Source: DATFVA01 sp963811905
GTDB lineage: Bacteria > Bacteroidota > Ignavibacteria > Ignavibacteriales > Ignavibacteriaceae
Reading direction: 5' to 3'
NCBI GenBank assembly: GCA_963811905.1
Contig: CAWETK010000006.1
Span: 62,001-126,000, forward strand
DNA length: 64,000 bases
Positions 16,527-25,952 of the stretch are shown here, piece by piece. The notes beneath the pieces were generated by a model that was not told where the DNA came from, made no database searches, and saw nothing but the letters and a program-made list of their open reading frames with translations. The stretch's first letter is position 1. Each line of letters begins with the position of its first letter. Position numbers and translations under genes: made by a program.

Positions 16527-17477
16527 TTAATGCAATAATTTCAGAACTCTGTCAAGCCTTATCGATCCGATTAACCTGAAAAAGTCGGAGAAAGGAATGT
16601 CCCTGTCCCACGAAAAAAGTGTAATAAATGCCTCTCCGACAACCATATCTCTTGAAACAAAACCCCAGAACCTGCTGTCGAGGCTGTCATCCCTGTTATC
16701 TCCCATCATAAAATAATAATCCTTTTTGAATGTATAGGAATCAACAGGCTTGCCTTCTATTGTAACCATACCATTACTGATACCGACGACTTTTTTACCG
16801 TATTCCCTGTCAATTGTAATTTCCCACTCTTCTACATTATTTACATTTAGCGGAATTGTATAACCTTTCTTCGGTACCACAAGAGGTCCGTAATTATCCT
16901 CATTCCAGGGCATTCCTTTCGGGAATATGCGTGGTTCTACCATCCCCTTTGGTTCAGGATACGGCTGGAGATATTTTATGTGAGTCGGGATCCAGAATTG
17001 CTTTCCGTTGACATAAACTACTTTATTAATTATCTGAATTGTATCGCCTGGCGTGCCTATGCATCGTTTTACATAATTCACTCCAAGCTCATCGGCTTTT
17101 AGTTTATCTCTGGCACCCGGGAACTCAAAAACTACTATATCCTTTGGTCTTGGATCCCGGAAAGCCGGCAGAGTAAAATGAGGGATTTCAACTTCTGTGA
17201 AGGGAATATATTTGGGTGAAGATGACCCATAGATGAATTTATTAACAAGTACAAAATCACCTACAAGGATTGTGTCCTCCATGGAACCTGTCGGGATACG
17301 GGTATTCTGAATGACAAAAGTTATAATGAAAAATGCAGCTATTCCTGCAAACAGCAGGGATTCAAAAAAATCTTTGGTTTTTTCTTTTGAAGTTTTCTCC
17401 TTGTTTTTTTCTTCATCTGATTTTATTCCAAAGAATCTCTTCAAACCGCTTTTAAATGACAATGTTAACTCCGGCAA
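16527..17477 (-). CDS. lepB: Signal peptidase I
   Basis: Membrane-bound serine protease that cuts signal peptides from exported proteins. One transmembrane helix lies near residues 35-56. The catalytic Ser is in IPTGSMEDTIL and the catalytic Lys in NYVKRCIGTPGD. The late box MGDNRDDSLDSRFWG is complete. At 316 aa it is longer than short Gram-positive forms because of an inserted domain between the Lys box and the GDNR box, which is common in this phylum. The N-terminus is lysine-rich and cytoplasmic. It heads the minus-strand group that continues with the M16 pair. Confidence 0.95.
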   Translation of the reverse strand: MPELTLSFKSGLKRFFGIKSDEEKNKEKTSKEKTKDFFESLLFAGIAAFFIITFVIQNTRIPTGSMEDTILVGDFVLVNKFIYGSSSPKYIPFTEVEIPHFTLPAFRDPRPKDIVVFEFPGARDKLKADELGVNYVKRCIGTPGDTIQIINKVVYVNGKQFWIPTHIKYLQPYPEPKGMVEPRIFPKGMPWNEDNYGPLVVPKKGYTIPLNVNNVEEWEITIDREYGKKVVGISNGMVTIEGKPVDSYTFKKDYYFMMGDNRDDSLDSRFWGFVSRDMVVGEAFITLFSWDRDIPFSDFFRLIGSIRLDRVLKLLH

Positions 17478-17775
17478 TTTTATGAATGATGATAATCGGG
17501 ATTGATCCCGGTATAGTACTACTCAAATAATCTATAAGTTTAAATATATAAAAGAATTAGAATAGAGAGAAAGACAATTAGGGAGCTAAAAATTGGGACG
17601 CATATTATCGAATAGATTCATACAGATAATGCAAACCAATACCGTAAGCAGCGTATGAAAGATTTATCTGCTGATAGGAAGTTTAATCTCAATGTCTGTC
17701 CGGGAGAGTTATACGCATCACAGAATCAGAGTCCTTAAATCTTAAATTCAATACATAGATACCCGGTAATGACGT
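17478..17775. other. Intergenic region with no gene seen
   Basis: 298 bases between the divergent lepB and mechanosensitive channel genes. I see no tRNA, clear terminator or convincing small reading frame. It should carry the two divergent promoters, but no box stands out. Confidence 0.5.
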
Positions 17776-18699
17776 ATGAATGTTAAAAATGTTTATAATT
17801 CTGTAGTCGGAAAACTTCAGGATTGGCTTAATACTCTTATTCAGATGCTTCCGAATATTGCAGTTGCAGTAGTCGTTCTTGTCCTTTTTTACATTGCAGC
17901 AAGGATAATAAAGAAATTTACATCAAAAGTTCTGAATAAATTCTCCGACCACATTGCTGTTATCAGGCTCATCTCGCAGATAATGTTCCTGGTAGTTTTT
18001 CTGGTTGGTTTTTTTATTTCACTGGGAATATTAAATCTTGATAAGGCAGTTACCACCCTGCTTGCAGGCGCAGGAATTATAGGACTGGCATTGGGGTTCG
18101 CATTTAAAGATATTGCTTCTAATTTTATCAGCGGGATAATCCTTACTATCCATCAGCCCTTCAGGATAAATGATATTATTGAGTCTAATGATTTTTTCGG
18201 AACTGTCAGTAAGATTACTCTCAGGACGACCAACATCACCACGCCTCAGGGTGAGAGAGTGCTTATTCCTAATAAAGATGTATTTCAAAATCCGCTGATA
18301 AATTACAGCCAGACCGGCAAAAGAAGAATTGATTTGGATGTCGGGGTGTCGTACGGCGATGATCTTGAAAAAGTGAAGAAAATTACCATCGATGCTGTTA
18401 AGGACGTTCCGAACAGAATAGATGACAAAGAAATTGAATTATTTTATTCTGAGTTCGGAAATAGTTCAATAAATTTTGTTGTAAGGATCTGGACAAATTA
18501 TACTTCCCAGAAAGAATATAAACATAGTATCAGTGAAGCCATTCAGAAAATTAAAAAAGCTTATGATGAAAACGACATTATGATTCCATTCCCGATCCGG
18601 ACACTGGATTTTGGAATAAAGGGAGGAGAAAAACTTTCTGAGGTATTGCCTAAAAATCATGAGGGAGATGATAAGCAGGAGAATAAAACCAAATCTTAA
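17776..18699 (+). CDS. Small-conductance mechanosensitive channel (MscS family)
   Basis: Inner-membrane channel that opens under membrane tension and releases solutes on hypo-osmotic shock. Three transmembrane helices are visible in the first 120 residues. The third is the pore-lining helix with small residues (LLAGAGIIGLALGFAFKD). The beta domain (INDIIESNDFFGTVSKITLR, TTPQGERVLIPNKDVF) and the mixed C-terminal domain follow. Length 307 aa matches E. coli MscS closely. Its stop overlaps the convergent M23 peptidase gene by 4 bases. No strong Shine-Dalgarno sequence precedes the ATG. Confidence 0.93.
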   Translation: MNVKNVYNSVVGKLQDWLNTLIQMLPNIAVAVVVLVLFYIAARIIKKFTSKVLNKFSDHIAVIRLISQIMFLVVFLVGFFISLGILNLDKAVTTLLAGAGIIGLALGFAFKDIASNFISGIILTIHQPFRINDIIESNDFFGTVSKITLRTTNITTPQGERVLIPNKDVFQNPLINYSQTGKRRIDLDVGVSYGDDLEKVKKITIDAVKDVPNRIDDKEIELFYSEFGNSSINFVVRIWTNYTSQKEYKHSISEAIQKIKKAYDENDIMIPFPIRTLDFGIKGGEKLSEVLPKNHEGDDKQENKTKS

Positions 18700-19979
18700 A
18701 CTCCCGAGGCAATCTTTTCCGGAAGCGAATCCTTGTATTGTATTTGGTTCAGTTCACTTATTATTTGATCTTTGACCCGATTAAATTCATTCTTGTATTT
18801 TTCCTCAATCGGCCCGGATGAAGGCAGCTTTTCTTTCAAGGGGTCTACCTGCACGCCATTTTTCCAGAAACGATAACAAAGATGCGGACCTGTAGCGAGA
18901 CCCGTGCTCCCAACGTATCCTATTACTTGTCCCTGTTTGACACTTGCTCCGCTTCTGATTCCCTTTGCAAATTTCGACATATGCAGGTATTGTGTTGTGT
19001 AGACGGAATTGTGCCTGATTTTTACATAATTGCCGTTCCCCCTGGTATAAGCCGCGGCTATTACCACCCCATCACCAACGCTGCGAATAGGGGTGCCTGC
19101 AGGTGCAGCATAATCTGTCCCAAGGTGTGCCTTCACTCTTTTCAGGATTGGATGGTATCTTCTCATTGAAAATCTTGAACTTATACGGGAATATTCAAGC
19201 GGAGCTTTAAGGAAGGCTTTCCTCAGACTTTTTCCGTTCTCATCGAAATATTCATCTCTTCCCTCCTCGTTGAAATCTATAGCGTAATAATCCTCTCCAT
19301 AATGACTGAAGTATGCTCCCAGCACCTTTCCAATTCCAACAACTTTATCTCCTACTGATTCTTCTTCATAAATTACCCTGAAGTTGTCGCCTTTCTGAAT
19401 ATGGTAGAAATCAATCTGCCAGGCAAAAATTGTTGAAAGTCTGACAAACAATTCCGGATCAGCTTCATTTCTTTCAAGTGCAGTATATAATGAATATTTG
19501 ATTATTCCGGAAACTTCTTTCCTTATCCTGATTACTTGCCTGCTCCCTGAATAGACATCTACAGTATCTTTTAAATCCACTACCACATAGTCGACAGGAT
19601 TTTTTTCGTAAACAAAATACTTCAGAGTCTTCAATGAATCCTGGTATATTCTGTATTTTCTCCCGGCAATTACTTTCCTGAAATCAAATATGTCTTTATA
19701 ATTTTTCTGGAGATCATATATCGTGGAATCAGCTACCCCCGCCCCATTAAAAATAGCTGAAATCGTCTCGTTCCTTTTAATTGTTCCATTACTGATATTA
19801 TAAGAACCTTCAATTATCCCGAATTCATCAGTCAGGACTTTCGTTATAGATGAGTTATCAGCAGCGCTGTTTTTTTCACTGGCAGGAGTATCGCTCCATA
19901 TAAGTGTATATCCAAGGATGAGAAATATTAATATAGGGAAAGAGATGAGAAGCAGATTCAGTTTTTTGTTTTTAGCCAT
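18696..19979 (-). CDS. M23-family peptidoglycan endopeptidase
   Basis: Envelope-anchored LytM-type peptidase that cuts peptide cross-links in the wall. An N-terminal transmembrane segment (about residues 8-28) is followed by a substrate-mimicking region resembling the OapA/Csd3 type and then the M23 domain (about 285-385). Zinc ligands: HLGTDYAAPAG gives His and Asp; the usual TGPHLHYE motif reads ATGPHLCYRFW here, so the outer His of HxH is replaced by Cys. Cys could still bind zinc. Length 427 aa is normal. It overlaps the convergent channel gene by 4 bases. Confidence 0.9.
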   Translation of the reverse strand: MAKNKKLNLLLISFPILIFLILGYTLIWSDTPASEKNSAADNSSITKVLTDEFGIIEGSYNISNGTIKRNETISAIFNGAGVADSTIYDLQKNYKDIFDFRKVIAGRKYRIYQDSLKTLKYFVYEKNPVDYVVVDLKDTVDVYSGSRQVIRIRKEVSGIIKYSLYTALERNEADPELFVRLSTIFAWQIDFYHIQKGDNFRVIYEEESVGDKVVGIGKVLGAYFSHYGEDYYAIDFNEEGRDEYFDENGKSLRKAFLKAPLEYSRISSRFSMRRYHPILKRVKAHLGTDYAAPAGTPIRSVGDGVVIAAAYTRGNGNYVKIRHNSVYTTQYLHMSKFAKGIRSGASVKQGQVIGYVGSTGLATGPHLCYRFWKNGVQVDPLKEKLPSSGPIEEKYKNEFNRVKDQIISELNQIQYKDSLPEKIASGV

Positions 19980-20456
19980 AATTCCGATTGTATTTGGGCA
20001 GTGCTATTTGTCACAAAAGTAAGGATTTAATTGCTCGGATTCAAATTAAATCAATGTTCCAAGTTTAATATAAACGCAGCTAATCCATTATATTTTATGC
20101 ACTTATGTACACTTTTATATACTTATTATTTTCAGTGGATAATATGTGGATAAACTGTCGAAAACTTCGGGTATGAAATCTGGTTTAGCTTATATGTCTC
20201 TTTTCAGAGCAAAATAGCAAAATTTCGAATACAATTCAACTTATAGGCATTATCCACATACTTAATAACATTAGAATAGAAATGGTAACTCTTTTAATTA
20301 TAGAGTGTTATCTCAGTTCATAGAAAGTTTATTGTTCCACACGTGCTTTAAATCATTATGATATAAATCACGTAATCATCATTTTATAAATGCATGTAAT
20401 TGCCGCGATGAATTATTTCCTGCGAATACTTATATTCACGTTCAAACAATGAAAAA
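19980..20456. other. AT-rich intergenic region with DnaA-box-like sites
   Basis: A 477-bp divergent gap with no gene seen. It contains perfect DnaA 9-mers as TGTGGATAA (20145-20153, reverse orientation) and TTATCCACA (20250-20258). One-mismatch sites are AGTGGATAA (20134-20142) and TTATGCACT (20095-20103). Long A/T stretches lie between and to the right of them. The set could mark a replication origin, a DnaA titration site or a DnaA-controlled promoter. Confidence 0.45.
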
Positions 20457-20879
20457 TTGAAAATTACATTTAAATATAGCTTGGCTTTCCTTGTTACCAT
20501 TGCACTTATGTTTTCTTCATGCCGTGAGGATGTAGTAGCTCCGGGAAATGAAGCAGGGAATGTAAACCAGCCTGTCCGGTTAAAATCAGGTTCTTCATAT
20601 ACCTTCATTATAAATGCAGATAACATCTCGACCTCTTTTTTTGATTATTCAGGGGTCAGCAGTTCTCATGCACAGCTCTTGTTATCTCTGGAAGACTATT
20701 CTCAGGGAAGAGCCGCTTTTAATATTTATGACACGGGAAACAGGCTTGTTTACCAGAAACTAATGACCGATAATGTAAAGCCAATCTCAGCCAGTCTTGA
20801 CGGGATCACCCCTGTCTTTTTGGAAATTAACTTCACCAATTTCAGCGGTAAGCTGAGGATTCAGGTATTCAGTAATTAA
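20457..20879 (+). CDS. Hypothetical lipoprotein
   Basis: Protein of 140 aa read from a TTG start at 20457. The N-terminus is a lipoprotein signal with lipobox FSSC (Cys about residue 22), so the mature protein should be lipid-anchored. The rest is beta-rich (SYTFIINADNIS, AFNIYDTGNRLVYQKL) and ends in FSGKLRIQVFSN, like a small jelly-roll carbohydrate-binding domain; this last point is only an impression. The gene stands alone between the DnaA-box region and corA. No family is recognised. Confidence 0.65.
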   Translation: MKITFKYSLAFLVTIALMFSSCREDVVAPGNEAGNVNQPVRLKSGSSYTFIINADNISTSFFDYSGVSSSHAQLLLSLEDYSQGRAAFNIYDTGNRLVYQKLMTDNVKPISASLDGITPVFLEINFTNFSGKLRIQVFSN

Positions 20880-20952
20880 TCTTCAATTCAAACTTCTTTC
20901 CGTCAGATTCATTATTTTTAATTCATCTCCGATTTATCACTAAGGAATTCTA

Positions 20953-22074
20953 ATGGCAAAACGTACTTACAGAAGCAAAAGAGGTATGCCGCCGGGGTCA
21001 TTAATATTCACCGGCGAACAGAAGATGCCTTCAATGAAGATAACCAGCTTTGATTATGATGATAAAACATTTTACGAGAAGGAGATCAGTAATGTCGATG
21101 AGCTCAGACATTTTAAGGAGAACGGACACGTTAGCTGGATAAATATTTGCGGTCTGCACGAGGTTGACAAGCTTTCACAAATAGGAGAAATTTTTGAAAT
21201 ACATCCTCTTATACTGGAAGATATCCTGAATGTCAATCATCTTCCCAAACTTGAAGATTACGATAAATATCTCTTTCTTGTTGCCAAGATGATTGATACG
21301 AATAAGGAAAATAAAGAACTGAAGATAGAACAGGTTTCCTTCATACTCTCAGGAAATAATTGTCTACTTACTTTTCAGGAAGCGGAGGGGGACGTATTTA
21401 ACCTGATAAGGGAGCGGATAAGAAGTGATAAAGGAAAAATAAGGCAGCTCGGAGCTGACTATCTTATGTACAGACTGCTGGATGCCATTGTAGATAACTA
21501 TTTCTTTGTTTTAATGGATATGGATGAGGTTATAGAAAATCTTGAGGATGATCTGATCTATACTCCTACCAAATCGACTATAGAAACAATTCACGATCTC
21601 AGGAAAAAGATTATAAAAATCAGGCGTGCGGTTAGTCCTTTGCGCGATATTATTTACTCTATAGAACGCGAGCGCTATCCCTATATTGCTAAATCCACTT
21701 ATGTCTTTCTCCGCGACCTGTATGACCATATAAGGCAAAATATTGAGACTATGGAAAACTACAGGGAAATGTTGAACGGTATGCTCGAAATATACCTTTC
21801 AAGCTCAGGGCAGAAACTTAATGAGGTTGTGAAAGTATTAACTATAATATCAACTATATTCATTCCCCTGACTTTCCTGGCCGGAATTTATGGAATGAAT
21901 TTTAATACATCGGTAAGTAAATGGAATATGCCTGAACTTACATGGCAGTATGGTTACCCTTTTATACTGCTTGTTATGGTAGTTATTGCCGTCGTTATGA
22001 TTCTCTTTTTTAAAAGAAAGACTGGCTGTAGTAAGACTGCTTTTAATCTTTTTTTGATCTATACTTTCCCTTAA
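20953..22074 (+). CDS. corA: CorA magnesium/cobalt transporter, apparent frameshift at the C-terminus
   Basis: Inner-membrane channel for Mg2+ and Co2+. The long cytoplasmic funnel domain occupies residues 1-290 and two C-terminal helices follow, with the signature YGMNF between them. CorA proteins normally end in a basic tail such as FKRKNWL. Here the frame reads LFFKRK and then TGCSKTAFNLFLIYTFP. One more A in the AAA at 22017-22019 would give KRKDWL and a stop at 22029-22031. The 3' end therefore looks shifted by one missing base and the listed stop is probably not native. Function should not be affected much by the tail. Confidence 0.92.
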   Translation: MAKRTYRSKRGMPPGSLIFTGEQKMPSMKITSFDYDDKTFYEKEISNVDELRHFKENGHVSWINICGLHEVDKLSQIGEIFEIHPLILEDILNVNHLPKLEDYDKYLFLVAKMIDTNKENKELKIEQVSFILSGNNCLLTFQEAEGDVFNLIRERIRSDKGKIRQLGADYLMYRLLDAIVDNYFFVLMDMDEVIENLEDDLIYTPTKSTIETIHDLRKKIIKIRRAVSPLRDIIYSIERERYPYIAKSTYVFLRDLYDHIRQNIETMENYREMLNGMLEIYLSSSGQKLNEVVKVLTIISTIFIPLTFLAGIYGMNFNTSVSKWNMPELTWQYGYPFILLVMVVIAVVMILFFKRKTGCSKTAFNLFLIYTFP

Positions 22075-22101
22075 TTTTGCATAATAAATTTACCTGATAC
22101 G

Positions 22102-23919
22102 ATGAATCAATTACTCGAATCAAAATTAAAAAACCTTCCCGATTCCCCCGGAGTTTACCAGTTTCTCAATGAAAATGGCAGGGTGATCTATGTAGGAAAG
22201 GCAAAGAATATTAAGAGCAGGGTCAGGACCTATTTCCAAAAAAATATCCCTTCGATAAAAACCCAAACGTTAATCGGCAAAACTGCCGACCTTGAACTTA
22301 TTATTACAGATAATGAGATTGAAGCATTGGTGCTGGAAAATAACCTGATTAAGGACCTGAAACCGCGGTACAATGTGAATCTGAAAGATGATAAATCATA
22401 TCCCTATATAAAAGTAACAAATGAAATTTTTCCAAGGATTTATCCTACCAGACGGATCATCAGGGATGGCTCAAGATATTTCGGTCCTTACACAGACGTA
22501 AAATCGATGAAATCCTCTCTTAGAATGATCAACCAGGTTTTTAAGATCAGGAGCTGCAAGCTTAATATTACTCCGGAAGCGATAGAAAAAAGAAAGTTCA
22601 GGGTCTGTCTCGACTACCATATAAAAAAATGCGACGGTCCCTGCGAAGGTTTGATATCGGAAAAGGACTATGGGGAGATGGTGGATGAGGTAACGAAAGT
22701 TCTCCGCGGTAAAACAGATGATCTTATAAAGGAATTAAAGACAAGGATGGATACCGCTGTTGAACTTCTCGAGTTTGAAAAAGCTGCAGAGCTCCGGGAT
22801 AAAATTGATCAGCTTTCCGTAATTTCCTCTAAACAGAAAGTAGTAAGTGATGATTTTGATGACAGGGATATCATTGCAGCCGCATATGAGGGAAAGGATT
22901 CAGCCTGCACGGTTTTTAATATCCGCAATGGAAAGCTCACGGGGAAAAAACAACTTAGATTATCAATGGAAATCGGCGAGGAAGCGGGTGATATATATTC
23001 TGCCGCTGTTAAATTTTATTACAGTGAATTTGTTGAAGTACCGAAAGAGATCGTTCTGGAGGAGACACCTCCCGATAAGGAAACTCTCGAAGAATGGTTA
23101 AGCGTTAAGGCGGAGCGGAAGGTAAAGATAACAATTCCTCAAAGAGGTTCGTTGAAATCCCTTGTAAAGATGTGCAAGGAAAATGCAAACCTGCAGCTAA
23201 AGGAAATACAGCTGCAGAAGATGAAAAATCAGGGGCAGGTTCCCTATGCCATATCAGCATTGCAGAGAGATCTTAGATTAAATGTCCTGCCAAGAAAAAT
23301 AGAATGCTTCGATATATCGAATTTACAGGGAAGTGATTCCGTAGCAAGTATGGTAGTATTCGAGGACGGGAAGCCGAAGAAAAGTCTTTACAGAAAATTT
23401 ATTATTAAGAGTGTAGATGGACCCGACGATTTTGCAAGTATGCAGGAAGTAATACGGAGACGGTACTCAAGACTTAAAGAAGAGAATGCTCCCCTCCCTG
23501 ACCTCATAATGGTAGACGGAGGAAAGGGGCAATTATCGAGTGCTGTGGAAATACTTGATGAAATCGGCTGCAAAGATTACAATATAATAGGGCTTGCAAA
23601 ACGGCTCGAGGAAGTTTTCTTTCCAGGCAAATCCGAAGCTGAATCGATTCCTAAAACATCTTCAGGACTAAAACTGCTTCAGCAGGTAAGAGATGAAGCG
23701 CACCGTTTTGCGATTACATTTCACAGGGGAAGGAGAAGTAAAAGGACAATTAAAACTGAACTGACCGATATAAACGGTATAGGTCCTTCTACTGCGCAGA
23801 TTTTGCTGAAAGAATTGGGTAGTTTAAATGCCATAAAAAATTCCTCTTTTGATCAGCTCTCAAATATTGTAGGAAAGAAAAAAGCGGACATTCTTGTTCA
23901 ACATTTCCAGGAAAAATAA
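22102..23919 (+). CDS. uvrC: Excinuclease ABC subunit C
   Basis: Nuclease of nucleotide excision repair that makes both cuts around a lesion marked by UvrA and UvrB. The N-terminal GIY-YIG nuclease is visible (GVYQFLNENGRVIYVGKAKN). A UVR domain lies near residue 215 (AVELLEFEKAAELRDKIDQL). The RNase H-like endonuclease half follows (IECFDISNLQGSDSVASMVV, LIMVDGGKGQLSSA), and then a helix-hairpin-helix pair at the C-terminus (INGIGPSTAQILLKELGS). Length 605 aa is normal. The start lies 27 bases after the corA stop, or about 70 bases after its likely native stop. Confidence 0.97.
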   Translation: MNQLLESKLKNLPDSPGVYQFLNENGRVIYVGKAKNIKSRVRTYFQKNIPSIKTQTLIGKTADLELIITDNEIEALVLENNLIKDLKPRYNVNLKDDKSYPYIKVTNEIFPRIYPTRRIIRDGSRYFGPYTDVKSMKSSLRMINQVFKIRSCKLNITPEAIEKRKFRVCLDYHIKKCDGPCEGLISEKDYGEMVDEVTKVLRGKTDDLIKELKTRMDTAVELLEFEKAAELRDKIDQLSVISSKQKVVSDDFDDRDIIAAAYEGKDSACTVFNIRNGKLTGKKQLRLSMEIGEEAGDIYSAAVKFYYSEFVEVPKEIVLEETPPDKETLEEWLSVKAERKVKITIPQRGSLKSLVKMCKENANLQLKEIQLQKMKNQGQVPYAISALQRDLRLNVLPRKIECFDISNLQGSDSVASMVVFEDGKPKKSLYRKFIIKSVDGPDDFASMQEVIRRRYSRLKEENAPLPDLIMVDGGKGQLSSAVEILDEIGCKDYNIIGLAKRLEEVFFPGKSEAESIPKTSSGLKLLQQVRDEAHRFAITFHRGRRSKRTIKTELTDINGIGPSTAQILLKELGSLNAIKNSSFDQLSNIVGKKKADILVQHFQEK

Positions 23920-24165
23920 TTTCAATATGATGAAGACCTGCTGGATTATTCTCATTCAATCGTTTTTTCATTCTACTGACAAAGTACATTGACGGGACGG
24001 ATCCTGAAATTACCATCAGGAAATCTATTTTGTGGCAGGCTGGTGATTATCCGGCCTCACAAATAAAAAAGCACAGTCGTAAAAATTATAGGTTAAACCT
24101 ACGCTATGTTGTATGAAATAGAGTAAAATTAAGTTGCTCCAATTACTAAACTTTCAGACTCTTTT

Positions 24166-24330
24166 CCTTTGACATTTTTGTCAAATGTAAATTTATTCAC
24201 CATCCAAAAATTGCGTTATTTTGCGGTTTTTGCAGTGTCTCATTTTGAGTTCTAATACTGCACTAATACTGCATTACTACTACTTTAATACTGCATAAAG
24301 AAAACGACTGACATTTTGTCAGTATGTTGA
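24166..24330 (-). repeat. Dispersed palindrome-bounded element, copy B
   Basis: Minus-strand partner of 1851-2012. Plus-strand landmarks: GACTGACATTTTGTCAGT (24306-24323), a 55-bp spacer (24251-24305), GTGTCTCATTTTGAGT (24235-24250) and TGACATTTTTGTCA (24170-24183). On the plus strand TAATACTGCA occurs at 24253, 24264 and 24286, that is, 11-bp units with one degenerate unit between. The boxes match copy A but the 11-bp unit sequence does not. It also lies between convergent genes (uvrC and the UbiA gene). The preceding 23920-24165 shows no gene. Confidence 0.8.
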
Positions 24331-24350
24331 GGTTTTCAACAGGGAAAAAT

Positions 24351-25205
24351 CTACTGTCCGGCCAGCCTGAGAATAAGAAACAGGATAAGTCCCAGCGTTG
24401 CTCCGAGATAAATCATACGTATATACTTTTTTCTCTCACTGCCCTTTTTCCTTAAAATCAAAATAGACCCATAAGCTACTGAGAAGTCAATTACACCTAT
24501 AGGAATTAAATAAACGGGAGGGAGCCACTGCAGTATAAAAGGAATTAAAGTTAGCATAATAACAGTAGAGAATACCGAAATGCTGATCTTTACAGCTGTC
24601 ATTTCACCGAATTTAATCGCAAGAGAATTTGATTGTATCAGCATATCCCCTTTAATATCTGTTGAGTCGGCAGCTATTTCCTCGCCCAGATCTACCAGGG
24701 CGGCGATCAAAGCAAAAAGTATTACAAGACGGTGCGCTGGAAATCCTACCGTTGCTCCCCCGAAAATAAAAGTCATTCCCACTGAAAGACTTACCATCAG
24801 GTTTCCCGGTAAACCGCTTTTCTTTAAGTACCTGTTATAAAGAAAACCGATTACGGCAAGAATCAACGAAATAATGAACAATGCCGTGTTTATTAATATG
24901 CTGAGAACAAGCCCTGCAATCATTAACAATATTGAAAAGAATAAAGCTTCCGAAGGGGTTACAAGATTTGAAGGTATAGGTCTTTCCGGTGAATTGATTC
25001 TATCGGTTTCCACATCAAAATAATCATTTTGTACAAGGATGGAAGCAGAGATCAGGAAAACCGAAAGGAAACCGGTTATTACCAGGTAAGGTGAAGCAAA
25101 CTCCCCTTTTGCAAGTATCTGACCCATAACCACACATACACCAGCGGAGAACGGAAGTTCAGGCCGTAATAATTTCAGCAGTCCTTTAACACTGGTCATT
25201 TTCAT
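24351..25205 (-). CDS. UbiA-family prenyltransferase
   Basis: Integral membrane enzyme, 284 aa with about eight helices, that attaches a polyprenyl chain to an aromatic or similar acceptor. The first Asp-rich motif is NDYFDVETDRIN near residue 60 and the second is DLGEEIAADSTDIKGD near residue 170. Acceptors in the family include quinone, tocopherol, chlorophyll and heme precursors; the sequence alone does not decide. Its ATG overlaps the stop of the upstream SGNH hydrolase gene (ATGA), so translation was coupled to that gene. Whether this still happens depends on the two frameshifts there. Confidence 0.9.
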   Translation of the reverse strand: MKMTSVKGLLKLLRPELPFSAGVCVVMGQILAKGEFASPYLVITGFLSVFLISASILVQNDYFDVETDRINSPERPIPSNLVTPSEALFFSILLMIAGLVLSILINTALFIISLILAVIGFLYNRYLKKSGLPGNLMVSLSVGMTFIFGGATVGFPAHRLVILFALIAALVDLGEEIAADSTDIKGDMLIQSNSLAIKFGEMTAVKISISVFSTVIMLTLIPFILQWLPPVYLIPIGVIDFSVAYGSILILRKKGSERKKYIRMIYLGATLGLILFLILRLAGQ

Positions 25206-25905
25206 TCCCGGCTGTTCAGAGCCTGTCTGATTGCATCTTCAGCCAGCGGCTCCATCACCTTGTAACCTGCCAGGGTAGGATGAACACCGTCTTCTGCGAG
25301 TTCCTTATCAAGACCTTTTTTATCATTAACCATATGCGAATAATAATCGAGGTAAACAATATCATTTTCCTCACAGTAAGTTTTAAGCATATTATTCAGC
25401 TTTATTACTTTATCGGCCGGGTTTCAGTTCCGGGTGCCAGGGAAAATCGTTTGCAGGAAGTACTGATGAGAGCACAACCCTTATATCGTTTGCTCCGGCA
25501 GACTGACACATAGATACAATATTTCCGAATACATCCTTAAGAGCTATTGGACCCGTATTTTCGGCAATATCATTTATGCCTGCCAGTATTACTACGACCG
25601 CAGGCTTAAGTTCTATTACATCCTGGCGAAAACGAAGAAGCATCTGAGGAGTAGTTTGTCCGCTTATTCCTCTGTTTACGTAGGGTTTTCCTTTAAAGAA
25701 ACTGCTGTCTATCTCACCCCAGAACTCTGTGATAGAATTACCCATAAATACTACCCGGTTTTCAGTCGAAGCTGCATTCCGGAAGCAATTTATTTTCTTC
25801 ACTGTACCTTTTAAGATTTCCGAAATCTTCCATTCTTCTATCGTCCTGACTATATACGAAATGTTGAATTAAAAAGAGAAAAACGAAAATAAAATATTTG
25901 TTCAT
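25202..25905 (-). pseudogene. SGNH/GDSL-type hydrolase with two frameshifts
   Basis: Three frames together encode one secreted esterase of about 234 aa. Frame one starts at ATG 25905 with a signal peptide (MNKYFIFVFLFLIQ) and runs to KLLP. Frame two gives NAASTENRVVFMGNSITEFW (the GDSL-type block I) and continues through the block with GINDIAEN to ELKP. Frame three finishes with ADKVIKLNN and the catalytic DGVHPTLAGY. Joining needs removal of one base in the CCGG at 25779-25782 and one in 25414-25421. Catalytic Ser, Asn and Asp/His are all present in the joined protein. Either a recent pseudogene or two sequence errors. Confidence 0.8.
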
Positions 25906-25952
25906 ATTATGGTTGATGGAAATAGCAATACTCTTTGAACGATTGATGCGGG

